The notes: a model not told the origin generated them from the letters alone. A stretch of DNA of 64,000 bases from Actinomyces oris (GCF_001553935.1 NZ_CP014232.1:1488001-1552000), one strand, 5' to 3'; shown: positions 7,301-15,116, counted from the stretch's first letter. Translations and numbers: made by a program.

Positions 7301-8419
7301 TCACGCGTCGTCGACATGGTCATCGACCGGGCACTGACCCGTCCCGAGGAGTCCCTGGCCGTCATCGCCCTCAACCGGCTGCACGCCGACGCCCTGCGCT
7401 CGGCCATCACCCGGGCGGCCGCCGGCGCCCCCGCACTGGAGGAGTTCTTCGCCCCCGGGGCGGCAGAGCCCTTCACCGTCGTCGAGCTGGCCGAGGCCCG
7501 CGCCCTGCAGCGCGACCACATCATCATCTCGGTGGGTTACGCCAAGACCCCGCACGGGCGCACCATCCACAACTTCGGGCCCGTCTCGGACCACAGCGGC
7601 ATGGTGGGGCTCGTCGAGGCCCTGTGCGCCTCGCGGGGCAGCACCCAGGTGGTCTCCTGCCTGGCGGCCGCAGACATTGACCGCGACCGGCTGCGCGCCC
7701 CTGGGGCCCGCCTGCTGCGTGAGGTCCTGGCCCGGGCCGAGGACTCCTCCCAGTCCGGCAACTCCGCCGGCAAGGTGCCCGACCGGCTCCTGGTGGACCT
7801 GGCCGAGCACCTGTGGCGCAAGGGCCTGTCGGTCGTGCCCCGCTACGGGACCGACGGCGGCGTGCGCATCCCGCTGGCCATCGGCCACCCCGACTACCCC
7901 GACGAGCTGCTCGTGGCGGTCCTGACCGACGACGTCGATTACATCTCCGAGCCTAGCCTGCGCCGGCGCGACCGGCACCGCGTCGAACGCCTTGAGCGGC
8001 GCGGGTGGCGCGTCCACATGGCCTTCTCCGCCGGGGTGTTCGTGGACCCGGAGGCCGAGGCGAAAGCCGTCGAAGAGCTCGTCCTGGCCGTCCTGGTGGA
8101 GCGCCAGGGGGAGGCTGCCCCCGCCATGGAGGCCGTGCCGGACCGTGTCGACGACGCGGTGCGCGCCGTCCCCGAGGCGCCCGAGCCCGAGGCCACCGAG
8201 GCCCACGAGCGCACCGAGCGCCCTCGCATCGCCCAGGGGCTGCCGCTGCAGGCATATTCCGACGACCAGCTCGATGACCTCATGGCCTGGATCCGCTCCG
8301 ACGGCGTGGGCCGCTCCGAGGCAGGGGAAGTCGAGGAGCTGCGGTCCGCTCTGGCGCTGCGTCGCCGCGGATCGGGGATTGACGCGGTCCTGGCCAACGC
8401 CGTGCGGCGCACCCGCTGA
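4394..8419 (+). CDS. Large helicase/nuclease-like protein with degenerate catalytic motifs
   Basis: This frame gives 1,341 residues. The layout matches the DUF4011/superfamily-1 helicase proteins with a C-terminal Vsr-like nuclease fold. The N-terminal part contains 'TRLSS'-type sequence 'PTNLSSIVRERNALGEA'. The Walker A site is 'LIDAPPGSDVAGT' (about 316-328) and has no Lys. The Walker B/motif II region is 'VLDASTPMPVPQ' (about 858) where 'FDEAS' is usual. Motif III is 'VVGDSRRA' instead of 'VVGDPKQ'. The nuclease-like tail (about 1130-1220) keeps 'RRRDRHRVERLERRGW', but the acidic 'ID/E-x-DG' residues are replaced by 'IPLAIG' and 'AVLTDD'. The GTG at 4394 is the first start in frame, yet conserved-looking codons continue upstream to 4271, so the real start is probably 4107. 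Function unknown; catalysis is doubtful. Confidence 0.75.
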   Translation: MDLGGVASLDDITLLDGVVDLTAAHPSGLAQLYAGRPTNLSSIVRERNALGEARQSLREVSARTDVLARQFGVAPVYLAIGVATWNETVPEDGEDDGSIHLADGASPEADLTAQIPHVERIAAEHAARNALAAAGLTVPEAPSAPRVRTVNAPVLLRPVRLTTATADATLTLDPTIEVNPVLTRALRRYQCTTDIGDIARAALSSAGFTPRAALARIGALGRQFLPGFEIHERLVVGAFVHPGQALVEDFDAVLERSRTSALVAAIAGDEGAREALSVELPPAVPTDRVPGAERGVGDLEPAQLDVIEAVGTGASFLIDAPPGSDVAGTLAAVFADAAASGRTVLHVPATSADGHAVAAALREEGLGSMVLDLTEDAAWRQHASEGIRESLGVQPPQLDVAGIISMRDRLTSVRSRLDRYVRALHRPREPWSVSAYEALQKLAELTSRRDRATTRARIDAEHLGRLDEDGREQALTLLRRGHALGLFTPEVSSSAWNGIPVEDMDEATDALVHLRALANDLLPTIQEHTAVVARTTGLSRARNLGQWIEQLDMFDGVRESLDVFLPEVFERSAADMVIATASKRWRDERGIHMDGSRRRRFTRQANDLVRPGRVVDDLHAELVKVQRRREVWRRHDPDGGWPRLPQGLDEMRRTAGRARGAVTEVQPLLGRAQDSPVLMEMPLEDLLELTRSLAADDLTAQKLPEVNRIRTELESLGLNDFVADMAARGVEADQLEPELTYCWWSSLLAQTLAADPDLGGLDARALSHMAVSLRELDAAHTRSLSGPVAQACARRVRAAVEQDKADARALYIALAREDGVPLREIIDAHPMALLARPIWIVPPTLVPQIFSPTAVVDLAVLDASTPMPVPQVLPAFVRAEQVLVVGDSRRATTGLAAELGPLLPSRTLPTARNSLDAGIASFLAANGYEGVVEAVPSPPGDTSLTLELVDGRGMPAPGQTAVETVEAEVSRVVDMVIDRALTRPEESLAVIALNRLHADALRSAITRAAAGAPALEEFFAPGAAEPFTVVELAEARALQRDHIIISVGYAKTPHGRTIHNFGPVSDHSGMVGLVEALCASRGSTQVVSCLAAADIDRDRLRAPGARLLREVLARAEDSSQSGNSAGKVPDRLLVDLAEHLWRKGLSVVPRYGTDGGVRIPLAIGHPDYPDELLVAVLTDDVDYISEPSLRRRDRHRVERLERRGWRVHMAFSAGVFVDPEAEAKAVEELVLAVLVERQGEAAPAMEAVPDRVDDAVRAVPEAPEPEATEAHERTERPRIAQGLPLQAYSDDQLDDLMAWIRSDGVGRSEAGEVEELRSALALRRRGSGIDAVLANAVRRTR

Positions 8420-8432
8420 AGCCGCCCGAGCG

Positions 8433-8804
8433 GTGCTGGATAACGCAGTGAATGACCGGGTTGCCGTGAGTGATGCCGCGAGTGACGGCGTGAACCACAC
8501 AGTGAATGACGCCGCCGTGACCGGTGGATCGGGCCGCGGGCGGGCCACGGAGGCGGAACCTGCCGCAGACAGAGGCGTGACGCCCGGACGCGGGCGCGCG
8601 CGGCGCCGTCGTCGAGTGGTGGCCCTCTCGCCCCGGGACCAGGCGCGTGTGGCCCGCGGTCAGAACCCGGAGGACCTGGCGAGGCCTGACTACGAGCACG
8701 ACGCCCTCAGCGGTCCCGCAGAGGGCCTCGACGCCCCCACCCCCGGCGGTGCGGGCTCCAATGACGCCCGCCTCCGACGCGACGTGCCCCCTCACTGGGG
8801 CTGA
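8433..8804 (+). CDS. Small basic/acidic hypothetical protein downstream of the helicase-like gene
   Basis: This frame gives about 123 residues from the GTG at 8433; GTGs at 8448 and 8466 are equally possible and none has a clear ribosome binding site. The middle is an Arg block ('GRARRRRRVVALSPRDQ') and the end is acidic with 'RPDYEHDALSGPAEG' and 'NDARLRRDVPPHWG'. A closing segment of the form 'ND.RLR.D.PPHW' recurs in short actinobacterial proteins, which is why I take it as a real gene. It lies 14 bases after the preceding stop, so it is probably co-transcribed. It has no membrane segment and no recognised domain. Confidence 0.55.
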   Translation: MLDNAVNDRVAVSDAASDGVNHTVNDAAVTGGSGRGRATEAEPAADRGVTPGRGRARRRRRVVALSPRDQARVARGQNPEDLARPDYEHDALSGPAEGLDAPTPGGAGSNDARLRRDVPPHWG

Positions 8805-8826
8805 TATCGAGCCGCCGTGGGCAAGG

Positions 8827-8865
8827 GGAAGGCCCCGCCGATCAGGAGGATCGGCGGGGCCTTCC
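8827..8865. terminator. Bidirectional terminator between convergent genes
   Basis: A perfect 17-bp stem (8827-8843 with 8849-8865) encloses a five-base loop. It lies between the rightward gene ending at 8804 and mscL ending at 8904 on the other strand and would serve both. Confidence 0.8.
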
Positions 8866-8903
8866 GGTGATGCGATAAGGCGATGCTCAGATCGCTGCGG
8901 GAC

Positions 8904-9344
8904 TCAGCGCTTGGCGGCGAGCAGGTCGCGGATCTCGGTGAGCAGCTCGACGTCGGAGACCTCGGCGGCCTCCTCGGCGGCCTTCTGCTTGGCCATGCGC
9001 TCCTTGACCTTGTTCATCGGCATGACAATGGCGAAGTAGACGGCGATGGCGATAAGGAGGAAGTTGATGATGGTGGTGATGATCGTTCCGGGCATCACGT
9101 AGCCCTTAGCGTTTGTGGCGAGCTCCTGGGCGGTGGCCAGGTGGAACGTGTACTTACCGTCCTGGTACAGCGAGAACGCTCCCAGCGAGTCGAAGTTCGG
9201 CTGGCCGATGAGCTGACCGAGGATGGTCATGATGACGGTGGTGATCGAGTCAACGATCGGCTTGAACGCGCCACCAATGATGACGGCGACGGCGAGCTCG
9301 AGGGCGTTGCCCTGGGCAATGAACTCCTTGAATCCCTTAATCAT
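8904..9344 (-). CDS. mscL: Large-conductance mechanosensitive channel MscL
   Basis: This is a 146-residue pentameric membrane channel that opens under membrane tension to release solutes during osmotic downshock. It starts 'MIKGFKEFIAQGNALELAVA', the conserved N-terminal helix and pore-lining TM1 with 'VIIGGAF'. A periplasmic loop with 'FHLATAQ' follows, then TM2 'IINFLLIAIAVYFAIVMPMN' and the charged C-terminal bundle 'VELLTEIRDLLAAKR'. Length is normal for the family. The start has AAAGGA seven bases upstream (TCGCC spacer). It is probably monocistronic: a terminator lies downstream and its upstream neighbour is a separate gene 100 bases away. Confidence 0.95.
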   Translation of the reverse strand: MIKGFKEFIAQGNALELAVAVIIGGAFKPIVDSITTVIMTILGQLIGQPNFDSLGAFSLYQDGKYTFHLATAQELATNAKGYVMPGTIITTIINFLLIAIAVYFAIVMPMNKVKERMAKQKAAEEAAEVSDVELLTEIRDLLAAKR

Positions 9345-9446
9345 GGCGATCCTTTCTAGCGGCGCGGGCAGACGTCTGCCGGGAGTGCGCCATCGGGGGC
9401 TGAAAGTGAGAGTGTCTTATCATTCGCGTAAGACGTCGCAGCGGCA

Positions 9447-10418
9447 TTAGGGGCTCAGCGCAATGCCGAGCGTGCTATTCGTAGCCGCGCCAACTACCAG
9501 AGTAGCGCTACTTGCAGGAATAGCCAGTGTGATAAGTGTTACTTTCTTGTTTCCTGTCCATTGTCCACCCTCTCCGACCTGCTGAATCATCACTACTCGC
9601 GCTCCGGAACAGAGAACCGTGCTGCGCGTTCCAAAAGGTGCAGCCGGTATTCCTTGGGAAATGCTCAGAGAAGACTCTTGAAATCCTGGTGATTCCTGGT
9701 CGGTTGGTGAAGAAGGTGTGTCAGGGCTTCCTGTGGGACTCGGTGTCGAGGTGTTCCCCGGGTCTTTCGGTGCGGTGGGGGACTCGGACTGCTCTCCGGG
9801 ATTCTGTGCCGTCCCGCCCGAAGAGGTGCCGTCCTGACCCGGCGGCGCCCAGTCCTCAGAGGCCTGCCCGATGATGTCCACCCGCGCGCCAGGGCGGGCC
9901 AGCTCGGCGCCGACGTCGATAGGCACCTGGACCAGTCGCTCGTCGTCTCCCAGCTGCTGGGCCAAGGAGCCGCTGGTCATCGAGGCCGTCAGCACCGTGC
10001 CTTTCTCCAGGGAGATGGCGGCCCGACTCCCGACCGCCTGCCCCGCGGAGGTCAACGGGGACTGGGGGAGGGCGCCGGCCGGAAGGTTGCTGATCGAGAC
10101 GTCCTGCTCGGTGAGGACCGCGCCGGCGCTGATCGAGCGCGAGGCGACAAGAACCTGCTGCCCGCGTTCGGGGCCGGGACGCAGCACGCTGAGGGCCACC
10201 AGGACCGCGGTTCCCAGGCAGAGTGCCACCACCAGGTGGCGATGGCGCCACAGCAGAAGCGATGGACGGCCCCCGGCCCATCCGGTCCATCCGGCCCGGC
10301 CACTGGGGCGGGCCGGACGGGAGTCGGAGGCGATGGAGCGCGGCGACCCGCCGTGATCCTGAGGATCCCGAGAGGCGCTGAGAGAGGGGTGGAGGGGCAG
10401 TCCGTGGCGAGGTCTCAT
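9447..10418 (-). CDS. SAF-domain (CpaB/RcpC-like) membrane-anchored protein
   Basis: This is a 323-residue protein with one N-terminal membrane segment ('HLVVALCLGTAVLVALSVL', about 60-78) and a SAF domain with 'QVLVASRSISAGAVLTEQDV' followed by 'LEKGTVLTASM'. After the SAF region comes a long Ser/Pro/Thr-rich insert (about residues 190-255) and a C-terminal beta segment ending 'VTLITLAIPASSATLVVGAA'. SAF proteins of this type are periplasmic or extracytoplasmic partners of Flp/Tad pilus machines, but no pilus gene is nearby, so the job here is unclear. The start at 10418 is the best in-frame ATG, though its ribosome binding site is weak. The 3' half is noticeably lower in GC than its neighbours. 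Confidence 0.75.
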   Translation of the reverse strand: MRPRHGLPLHPSLSASRDPQDHGGSPRSIASDSRPARPSGRAGWTGWAGGRPSLLLWRHRHLVVALCLGTAVLVALSVLRPGPERGQQVLVASRSISAGAVLTEQDVSISNLPAGALPQSPLTSAGQAVGSRAAISLEKGTVLTASMTSGSLAQQLGDDERLVQVPIDVGAELARPGARVDIIGQASEDWAPPGQDGTSSGGTAQNPGEQSESPTAPKDPGNTSTPSPTGSPDTPSSPTDQESPGFQESSLSISQGIPAAPFGTRSTVLCSGARVVMIQQVGEGGQWTGNKKVTLITLAIPASSATLVVGAATNSTLGIALSP

Positions 10419-10530
10419 GTCATCAGGGTCCGGTGGCCGGTGGCCTCCCGGCACGCCCACTCCTTGGCATTGTGGACAGAGGGCGCCACCGGCGAGCCTG
10501 TGGCCCCCGGAGGCCCGCGGCGTCGGTGGC

Positions 10531-11193
10531 TCAGGACTCCGACGACAAGGAGTGCGCCGGCGAGCCGGCAGCCAGCAGGAACCACTCCTGGGCCGTGATG
10601 ACGGCGTCCACGGGCTCGTCATGCTCCTCCATCGGCAGCGGCCCGGGCACCAGCTCCTCGGGGTGGAGGATGGCGAAGGTGTGCGCCTCGGGGGAGCGCA
10701 GCGGCAGCATCCGGTCGTACCAGCCGCCGCCCTGTCCCAGGCGGCGCCCGGCGCTGTCCACGGCCAGTGCCGGAATGATGAGGGCGTCCACCTGGCCGAC
10801 CGCCTCGGCCGGCAGCGTCGGTCCACTGGGCTCCGGAGGGCGCCTCGGGGCCCGCTCCGCCAGGTCCTCACTTCCCTGGAACAGCCCCCAGCAGCGTGCC
10901 AGACGGGGGCCGAGCACCGGCAGCAGGACCTGGACGCCGCCCTCGTGAAGCCGCTCCAGCAGTAGTCGGGTACAGGGCTCTGCCCCCACGGACACGAAGG
11001 CCGCCACCCTCTGTGCGCCGGCCACCGCCTCCAGAGCGTGCTCAGTCAGTGCCTCGCAGTCCGCCGAGTGCCCCTGGGGCGGGTGGTGGTGATGGGCGCG
11101 TCGGTGCGCCCGCAGCACCTTGCGCAACTCGTCCTTGGCGTCGTCGAGCTCGAGTCGGCCCGTGTCGGGAAGGTCCAGCGCGCCGGTCGTCAT
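10531..11193 (-). CDS. 5-formyltetrahydrofolate cyclo-ligase
   Basis: This is a 220-residue cytosolic enzyme that converts 5-formyl-THF to 5,10-methenyl-THF with ATP, recycling a folate storage form. The family signature is clear: 'PALAVDSAGRRLGQGGGWYD' near residues 135-154, followed by 'MLPLRSPEAHTFAILHPEEL'. The N-terminal 'KDELRKVLRAHRRA' fits the usual 'K..LR......R' start. The start at 11193 has GAGGATGGGG just upstream. It is transcribed away from the moeA/glp gene, and this divergent pairing is widely conserved in actinobacteria. A His-rich stretch 'AHHHHPPQGH' after the first helix is a local oddity. Confidence 0.92.
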   Translation of the reverse strand: MTTGALDLPDTGRLELDDAKDELRKVLRAHRRAHHHHPPQGHSADCEALTEHALEAVAGAQRVAAFVSVGAEPCTRLLLERLHEGGVQVLLPVLGPRLARCWGLFQGSEDLAERAPRRPPEPSGPTLPAEAVGQVDALIIPALAVDSAGRRLGQGGGWYDRMLPLRSPEAHTFAILHPEELVPGPLPMEEHDEPVDAVITAQEWFLLAAGSPAHSLSSES

Positions 11194-11275
11194 GGCCCCA
11201 TCCTCGCAGGTGATGACGCGTCGTGTCTGAACCGTTCGTCCCGGCGGGGCACGGCGCATGTCGTCAACCTGACGG

Positions 11276-11288
11276 TAACCTGAGTGCC
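11276..11288 (+). promoter_or_regulatory. -10 box for a leaderless moeA/glp transcript
   Basis: TAACCT (11276-11281) ends seven bases before the ATG at 11289. No Shine-Dalgarno sequence is present. Transcription should start at the A of the ATG. Confidence 0.45.
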
Positions 11289-12500
11289 ATGAGAACAGTG
11301 GCCGAGCACCTGGCCGCCTGCCTGGAGATCGCCCAGGCGGCAGCACCCCTCGACGTGGTCCTCCCCGACGCCGTCGGATGCGTCCTGGCCCAGGACGTCG
11401 TCGCCGGAATCGACCTGCCCGCCGTGGACCTGGCTGGACAGGACGGCTACGCGGTCATCGCCCAGGACGTCGCCGAGGCTGATCGCCACAACCCGCTCGT
11501 GCTCGACGTCGTCGACGCGGTGCGCGCCGGCGACATGCGCCCCTGCCACCTCGTCTCCGGTGCCGCCGTCCTCATTGACTCCGGCGCCCCCATGCCGCTG
11601 GGCGCCGACGCCGTCATCCCCTGGGCCGACACCGACCGTGGCGAGTCCCGGGTGACCATCCACCGCGCCGTCGCGGCCGGCGACAATGTCCGCCGCCGTG
11701 CCGAGGACGTGAAGTCGGGCACGACTGTCCTCAAGCGAGGCTCGCGCATCAGCGCCCGCCATGTGGCCCTGCTGGCGGGCCTCGGGATGCACCGGGTGCG
11801 CGTGCGCCCCGCCCCGCGCGTCGTCGTGGTCTCCATCGGGGACGAGCTGGTCGAGCCCGGCCAGTCCCGCGAGGCCGGGGACGTCTTCGACGCCAACGGC
11901 CACGCCCTGGCCTGCGCGGTCACCGACGCCGGCGGCCAAGCCTTCCGGGTGGCCGCCGTCCCCGACGAGCTGCGCGCCCTGGCCGACACCATCGAGGACC
12001 AGCTGGTGCGCGCCGACGTCCTCATCACCACCGGGGGCTTGAGCGTCGGGCAGGGCGACACCGTCAAAGACGTTCTGGCCCCCCTGGGCTCGGTGCGCTT
12101 CGACGCCGTCGCCATGTCCCCGGGCCGCCAGCTCGGCGTCGGGACGGTCGAGGGGACCCCGATCTTCTGCCTGCCCGGCGACCCGGTCAGCGCCCAGATC
12201 GCCTTCGAGACCTTCGTGCGCCCGGTCCTGCGCCAGATCGCCGGACGCACCTCCCTGCACCGCTCCAGCCTGGCGGCCACCATCTCCGAGGGCTGGCACT
12301 CCCCGAGCGGCAAGCGCGAATTCGTCCCCGTGCACGTCAGCGGCTCGCCATCCCGCGGATACCGCGCCGAGCCGACGGCGCCGCCGGGCACGGTCCGACT
12401 GCACGGCCTGTCCGAGGCCAACGCCATCGCCGTCGTGCCCGAGGACACGAGCACCGTGGTGGCCGGTGACACCCTCCACTGCCTTCTGCTGGACGCCTGA
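11289..12500 (+). CDS. glp: MoeA/gephyrin-like protein, probably the divisome protein Glp
   Basis: This is a 403-residue MoeA fold protein. Visible motifs: 'VDLAGQDGYAV' in domain I, 'GDELVEPGQ' (about 183), 'TTGGLSVGQGD' (about 249), 'SPGRQLGVG', and 'CLPGDPVSA' (about 297). In molybdenum cofactor synthesis MoeA inserts Mo into adenylated molybdopterin. However, the order cyclo-ligase / moeA-like / rimJ-like / glpR-sepX matches the corynebacterial locus, where this homologue is Glp, a gephyrin-like protein that binds FtsZ and the membrane receptor GlpR. That context favours a cell-division role. No other cofactor gene is nearby. The stop overlaps the next start (TGATG), indicating an operon. 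Confidence 0.88.
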   Translation: MRTVAEHLAACLEIAQAAAPLDVVLPDAVGCVLAQDVVAGIDLPAVDLAGQDGYAVIAQDVAEADRHNPLVLDVVDAVRAGDMRPCHLVSGAAVLIDSGAPMPLGADAVIPWADTDRGESRVTIHRAVAAGDNVRRRAEDVKSGTTVLKRGSRISARHVALLAGLGMHRVRVRPAPRVVVVSIGDELVEPGQSREAGDVFDANGHALACAVTDAGGQAFRVAAVPDELRALADTIEDQLVRADVLITTGGLSVGQGDTVKDVLAPLGSVRFDAVAMSPGRQLGVGTVEGTPIFCLPGDPVSAQIAFETFVRPVLRQIAGRTSLHRSSLAATISEGWHSPSGKREFVPVHVSGSPSRGYRAEPTAPPGTVRLHGLSEANAIAVVPEDTSTVVAGDTLHCLLLDA

Positions 12501-13246
12501 TGTCCGACTCTGCCCCGACGACGCCCGCCGACTCCCTCGGCGGGGAGCTGCGGCGGGCCATCGCCGGCCTGCTGCTCGGGGCCGGGATGCCGGCGCGCTT
12601 CACCTGGCCGGTACGCCTCGAGCCTGAGGCCGCCCTGGGGGAGCGGGAACCCGGTGCCACGCAGTCGCCCGAGCGCCCCTCAGTCGTTGTGCGCGAGCTG
12701 CGGGCCGAGGATGAGGCGCCCTGGAGGGCGCTGCGGCTGGCGGACACCGACCGGCTCGCCCCCTGGGAGGCCACCTTGCCAGCCGGTGGCGGGGAGACGC
12801 TGAGCACCTTCCCGGTCTTCCTGCGTCGCCAGACGCGCCGGGCCAGGCTCGCCGAGGCGATGCCCTTCGTCGTCGAGGTCGACGGCGCCTTCGCCGGCCA
12901 GATCGCCGTCGACCCGATCACCTGGGGGGCCACGCGCAGCGCCCAGGTCGGCTACTGGATCGGCTCGGCCTGGCAGGGCAGGGGGATCATGCGACTGGCC
13001 GTGGCCCTCGTCCTGGACCACCTGCTGGGGCCGGTGGGGCTGCACCGCGTGGAGATCAACGTGCGCCCCGACAACGAGCGGAGCCTGGCCCTGTGTCGCG
13101 GTCTCGGGCTGCGGGAGGAGGGGCTGCGCCGCGGCTACATGCACATCAACGGCGCCTGGGCCGATCACCTCTCCTTCGCGGCCCTCGCTGAGGAGGTTCA
13201 CGGGCCCGAAGGCACCGGCTTCGAGCAGCGACTCGCGCGCGGGTGA
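12500..13246 (+). CDS. RimJ-like GNAT N-acetyltransferase
   Basis: This is a 248-residue protein with a GNAT domain in roughly residues 55-235. The acetyl-CoA binding region is 'VGYWIGSAWQGRGIMRLAVA' (about 152-171), followed by 'GLHRVEINVRPDNERSLALC', the classic RimJ/RimL ending of the fold. RimJ-type enzymes acetylate N-terminal residues of proteins such as ribosomal proteins; the substrate here is unknown. The first 55 residues are an extra low-complexity region. The start overlaps the glp stop as TGATG, so translation is coupled. In the corynebacterial counterpart locus the same gene separates glp and glpR. Confidence 0.85.
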   Translation: MSDSAPTTPADSLGGELRRAIAGLLLGAGMPARFTWPVRLEPEAALGEREPGATQSPERPSVVVRELRAEDEAPWRALRLADTDRLAPWEATLPAGGGETLSTFPVFLRRQTRRARLAEAMPFVVEVDGAFAGQIAVDPITWGATRSAQVGYWIGSAWQGRGIMRLAVALVLDHLLGPVGLHRVEINVRPDNERSLALCRGLGLREEGLRRGYMHINGAWADHLSFAALAEEVHGPEGTGFEQRLARG

Positions 13247-13487
13247 CGATTTTTCACGGCGGTCGCGCCGGTGGGGGTGGGGTGCTCGCGGGGGAGCGGC
13301 GGGTGTGCCGACGGCGCGTTCGGGCAGGCTGTCTGCCGGTCGGTCACGGCGTGCCTAAAGAGGTGAAAGGAACGTGTGTGACTCATGTGGCGACAGGGGT
13401 GTCGTACTGACAGTGTGACGTCGTGAATCCCAGGTATTTCGAAGGAAAGCCGGAGTGTTCCTGCTCGGGGGCGAGGGCAGGCGCGCT

Positions 13488-13499
13488 TACGGTTGCTGT
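13488..13499 (+). promoter_or_regulatory. -10 box for a leaderless sepX/glpR transcript
   Basis: TACGGT (13488-13493) ends six bases before the GTG at 13500. This supports the start at 13500 over an upstream GTG at 13455. Confidence 0.35.
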
Positions 13500-15116
13500 G
13501 TGGGAATCGAGATCTGGGCAGTCATCGCCCTCATCACGGTTCTCTCCGTGTACCTCCTTCCGCTTTTAGTGGGGCGCCGCGAGATGGCTCGCCGCTCCAA
13601 TGTCCAGGACCGCTACTCGGCTGAGCTGCGGGTCCTGGCCACGGGTGCGGCCGCCGTCGAACGCGACGACACCTGCGCGAACAGTGGGCATGCGGAGCTC
13701 TTTCGACGTCGACCGGAGGTGAGGGTGATGAACAGGCCCGCCGTGAGGAATGTGCGCGCCCTGCGCACCGAGCGCGAGCTCGACCGTGCCCGCCAGGTTC
13801 ACGCCCAGGGGCGTGAGCGCCGCCGGGTCGCCGCCTCGCACCGTGGGATCGTCGCCAGCGTCCTGCTCGGAGTCACGCTCGGCGCCTGGGTGCTGGGCCT
13901 GGTCACCGCGCTGCCCTGGTGGCCCGCCCTGCTGCCCTCCGCCCTGCTGGGGGCCTCGATGGTGGCCGGGCGCCGCGCCGCTCTGGCCTCGGCCGCGGCG
14001 GACCGCCGTGAGCGCCGCCGCATCGCCGAGCTCGAGCAGACTCTGGTGACCCTGACCGGCCGGCGCTCCTCCGCCTCAGTCGTGGCCGCGCCCCGCTCTG
14101 TCGCCAACGGCGTGCGCAGCGCCTCCAGTGGTGCTGGCAGTGCTGTCAGCGCCAGTGCGGCCTCGCCGGCCGTGTCCGCGGTGTCGGCTGAGTCGGTCGA
14201 GGCTGCCGGCGACTCCGGCGCGCAGGACTCCTTCATCGAGCGCCTCACCCGCGAGGGCGCCCAGCGCCCGGCCGCGCGCTCGGTGTCTGCCGAGTCGGCT
14301 GGGTCCACTGAGTCCGCTGTGTCCGCCGAGCCCGTCGCCGGCAGCCCCTCCGAGGCGACCAGCAACGCTGACCTGCGCCCCTCCCAAACCATCGACTCCG
14401 AGGAGGAGCGCCTGGCCAGGCTCGACGCGGACCTTGATGACGAGACCGCTGCCGCCGTCGCCGCTGAGCGTGAGGCGACCCGCCGCGCCTCGGTGTACGT
14501 GCCCTCCCGCCACGCCGGCCGGGTCACCCGGGACATGGGCGTGCGCGAGGCGGTCTCCCGCGACGGCGACGAGGAGAGCTCGCCGCGCACCAAGGACTTC
14601 GTCGCCTCCCTGCCTGCCTCGACCTCCCGCAGTCTGTCCGGCTGGGGCAAGCTCTTCGCCGAGGCGAGCGCCATTGAGCAGGAGGCTCAGGAGCGCGCCG
14701 CTGCGGCCCCCTCCCCGCAGGCTGCCGCTGAGCCGGCCCGGCGCGCTGCCGACTCCGCTCCCCAGGCTGCCTCCCGCACTGCTTCAGAGCCTGCCCCCGC
14801 GGCCGCCCGCCCGCAGGCCCCTGCCGCTGCCCCGGCGGCGACGGAGGGAGTCGTCAAGGAGGAGGCGACGACGTCGACCCCGCCCCAGGGTTGGCGACCG
14901 GTCCACGTCCCCGCCCCGACCTACACGCTGGCGGCCCGCGCGCCCCGGCGCTCCTACGCCGACCCGGTGGTTGACCCGGGCACCTCCGCACCGGTGCCCG
15001 CCCGCCCGCAGTCGGCCCGCGGCTACATTCCCGCTCCTGTGGAGGATGAGGAGGAGCTCTTCCACCCCATCGACCTCGACGCGATCCTCGAGGGGCGGCG
15101 CGCAGCCGGCGAATAG
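13500..15116 (+). CDS. sepX: Divisome membrane protein SepX/GlpR
   Basis: This is a 538-residue membrane protein. The N-terminal segment 'IEIWAVIALITVLSVYLLPL' is directly followed by 'LVGRREMARRSNVQDRYSAE', the pattern of SepX/GlpR proteins of streptomycetes and corynebacteria. Two more membrane segments lie near residues 118-160 ('IVASVLLGVTLGAWVLGLV' and 'PALLPSALLGASMVAG'). The rest is a long Ala/Ser/Glu-rich disordered cytoplasmic tail ending in 'EEELFHPIDLDAIL'. In those organisms the protein stabilises the division ring and acts as the receptor for Glp. The GTG at 13500 is favoured by family N-termini, by membrane topology and by a nearby -10 box. A GTG at 13455 has a better ribosome site (AAGGAAA) and would add 15 residues. 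Confidence 0.8.
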   Translation: MGIEIWAVIALITVLSVYLLPLLVGRREMARRSNVQDRYSAELRVLATGAAAVERDDTCANSGHAELFRRRPEVRVMNRPAVRNVRALRTERELDRARQVHAQGRERRRVAASHRGIVASVLLGVTLGAWVLGLVTALPWWPALLPSALLGASMVAGRRAALASAAADRRERRRIAELEQTLVTLTGRRSSASVVAAPRSVANGVRSASSGAGSAVSASAASPAVSAVSAESVEAAGDSGAQDSFIERLTREGAQRPAARSVSAESAGSTESAVSAEPVAGSPSEATSNADLRPSQTIDSEEERLARLDADLDDETAAAVAAEREATRRASVYVPSRHAGRVTRDMGVREAVSRDGDEESSPRTKDFVASLPASTSRSLSGWGKLFAEASAIEQEAQERAAAAPSPQAAAEPARRAADSAPQAASRTASEPAPAAARPQAPAAAPAATEGVVKEEATTSTPPQGWRPVHVPAPTYTLAARAPRRSYADPVVDPGTSAPVPARPQSARGYIPAPVEDEEELFHPIDLDAILEGRRAAGE

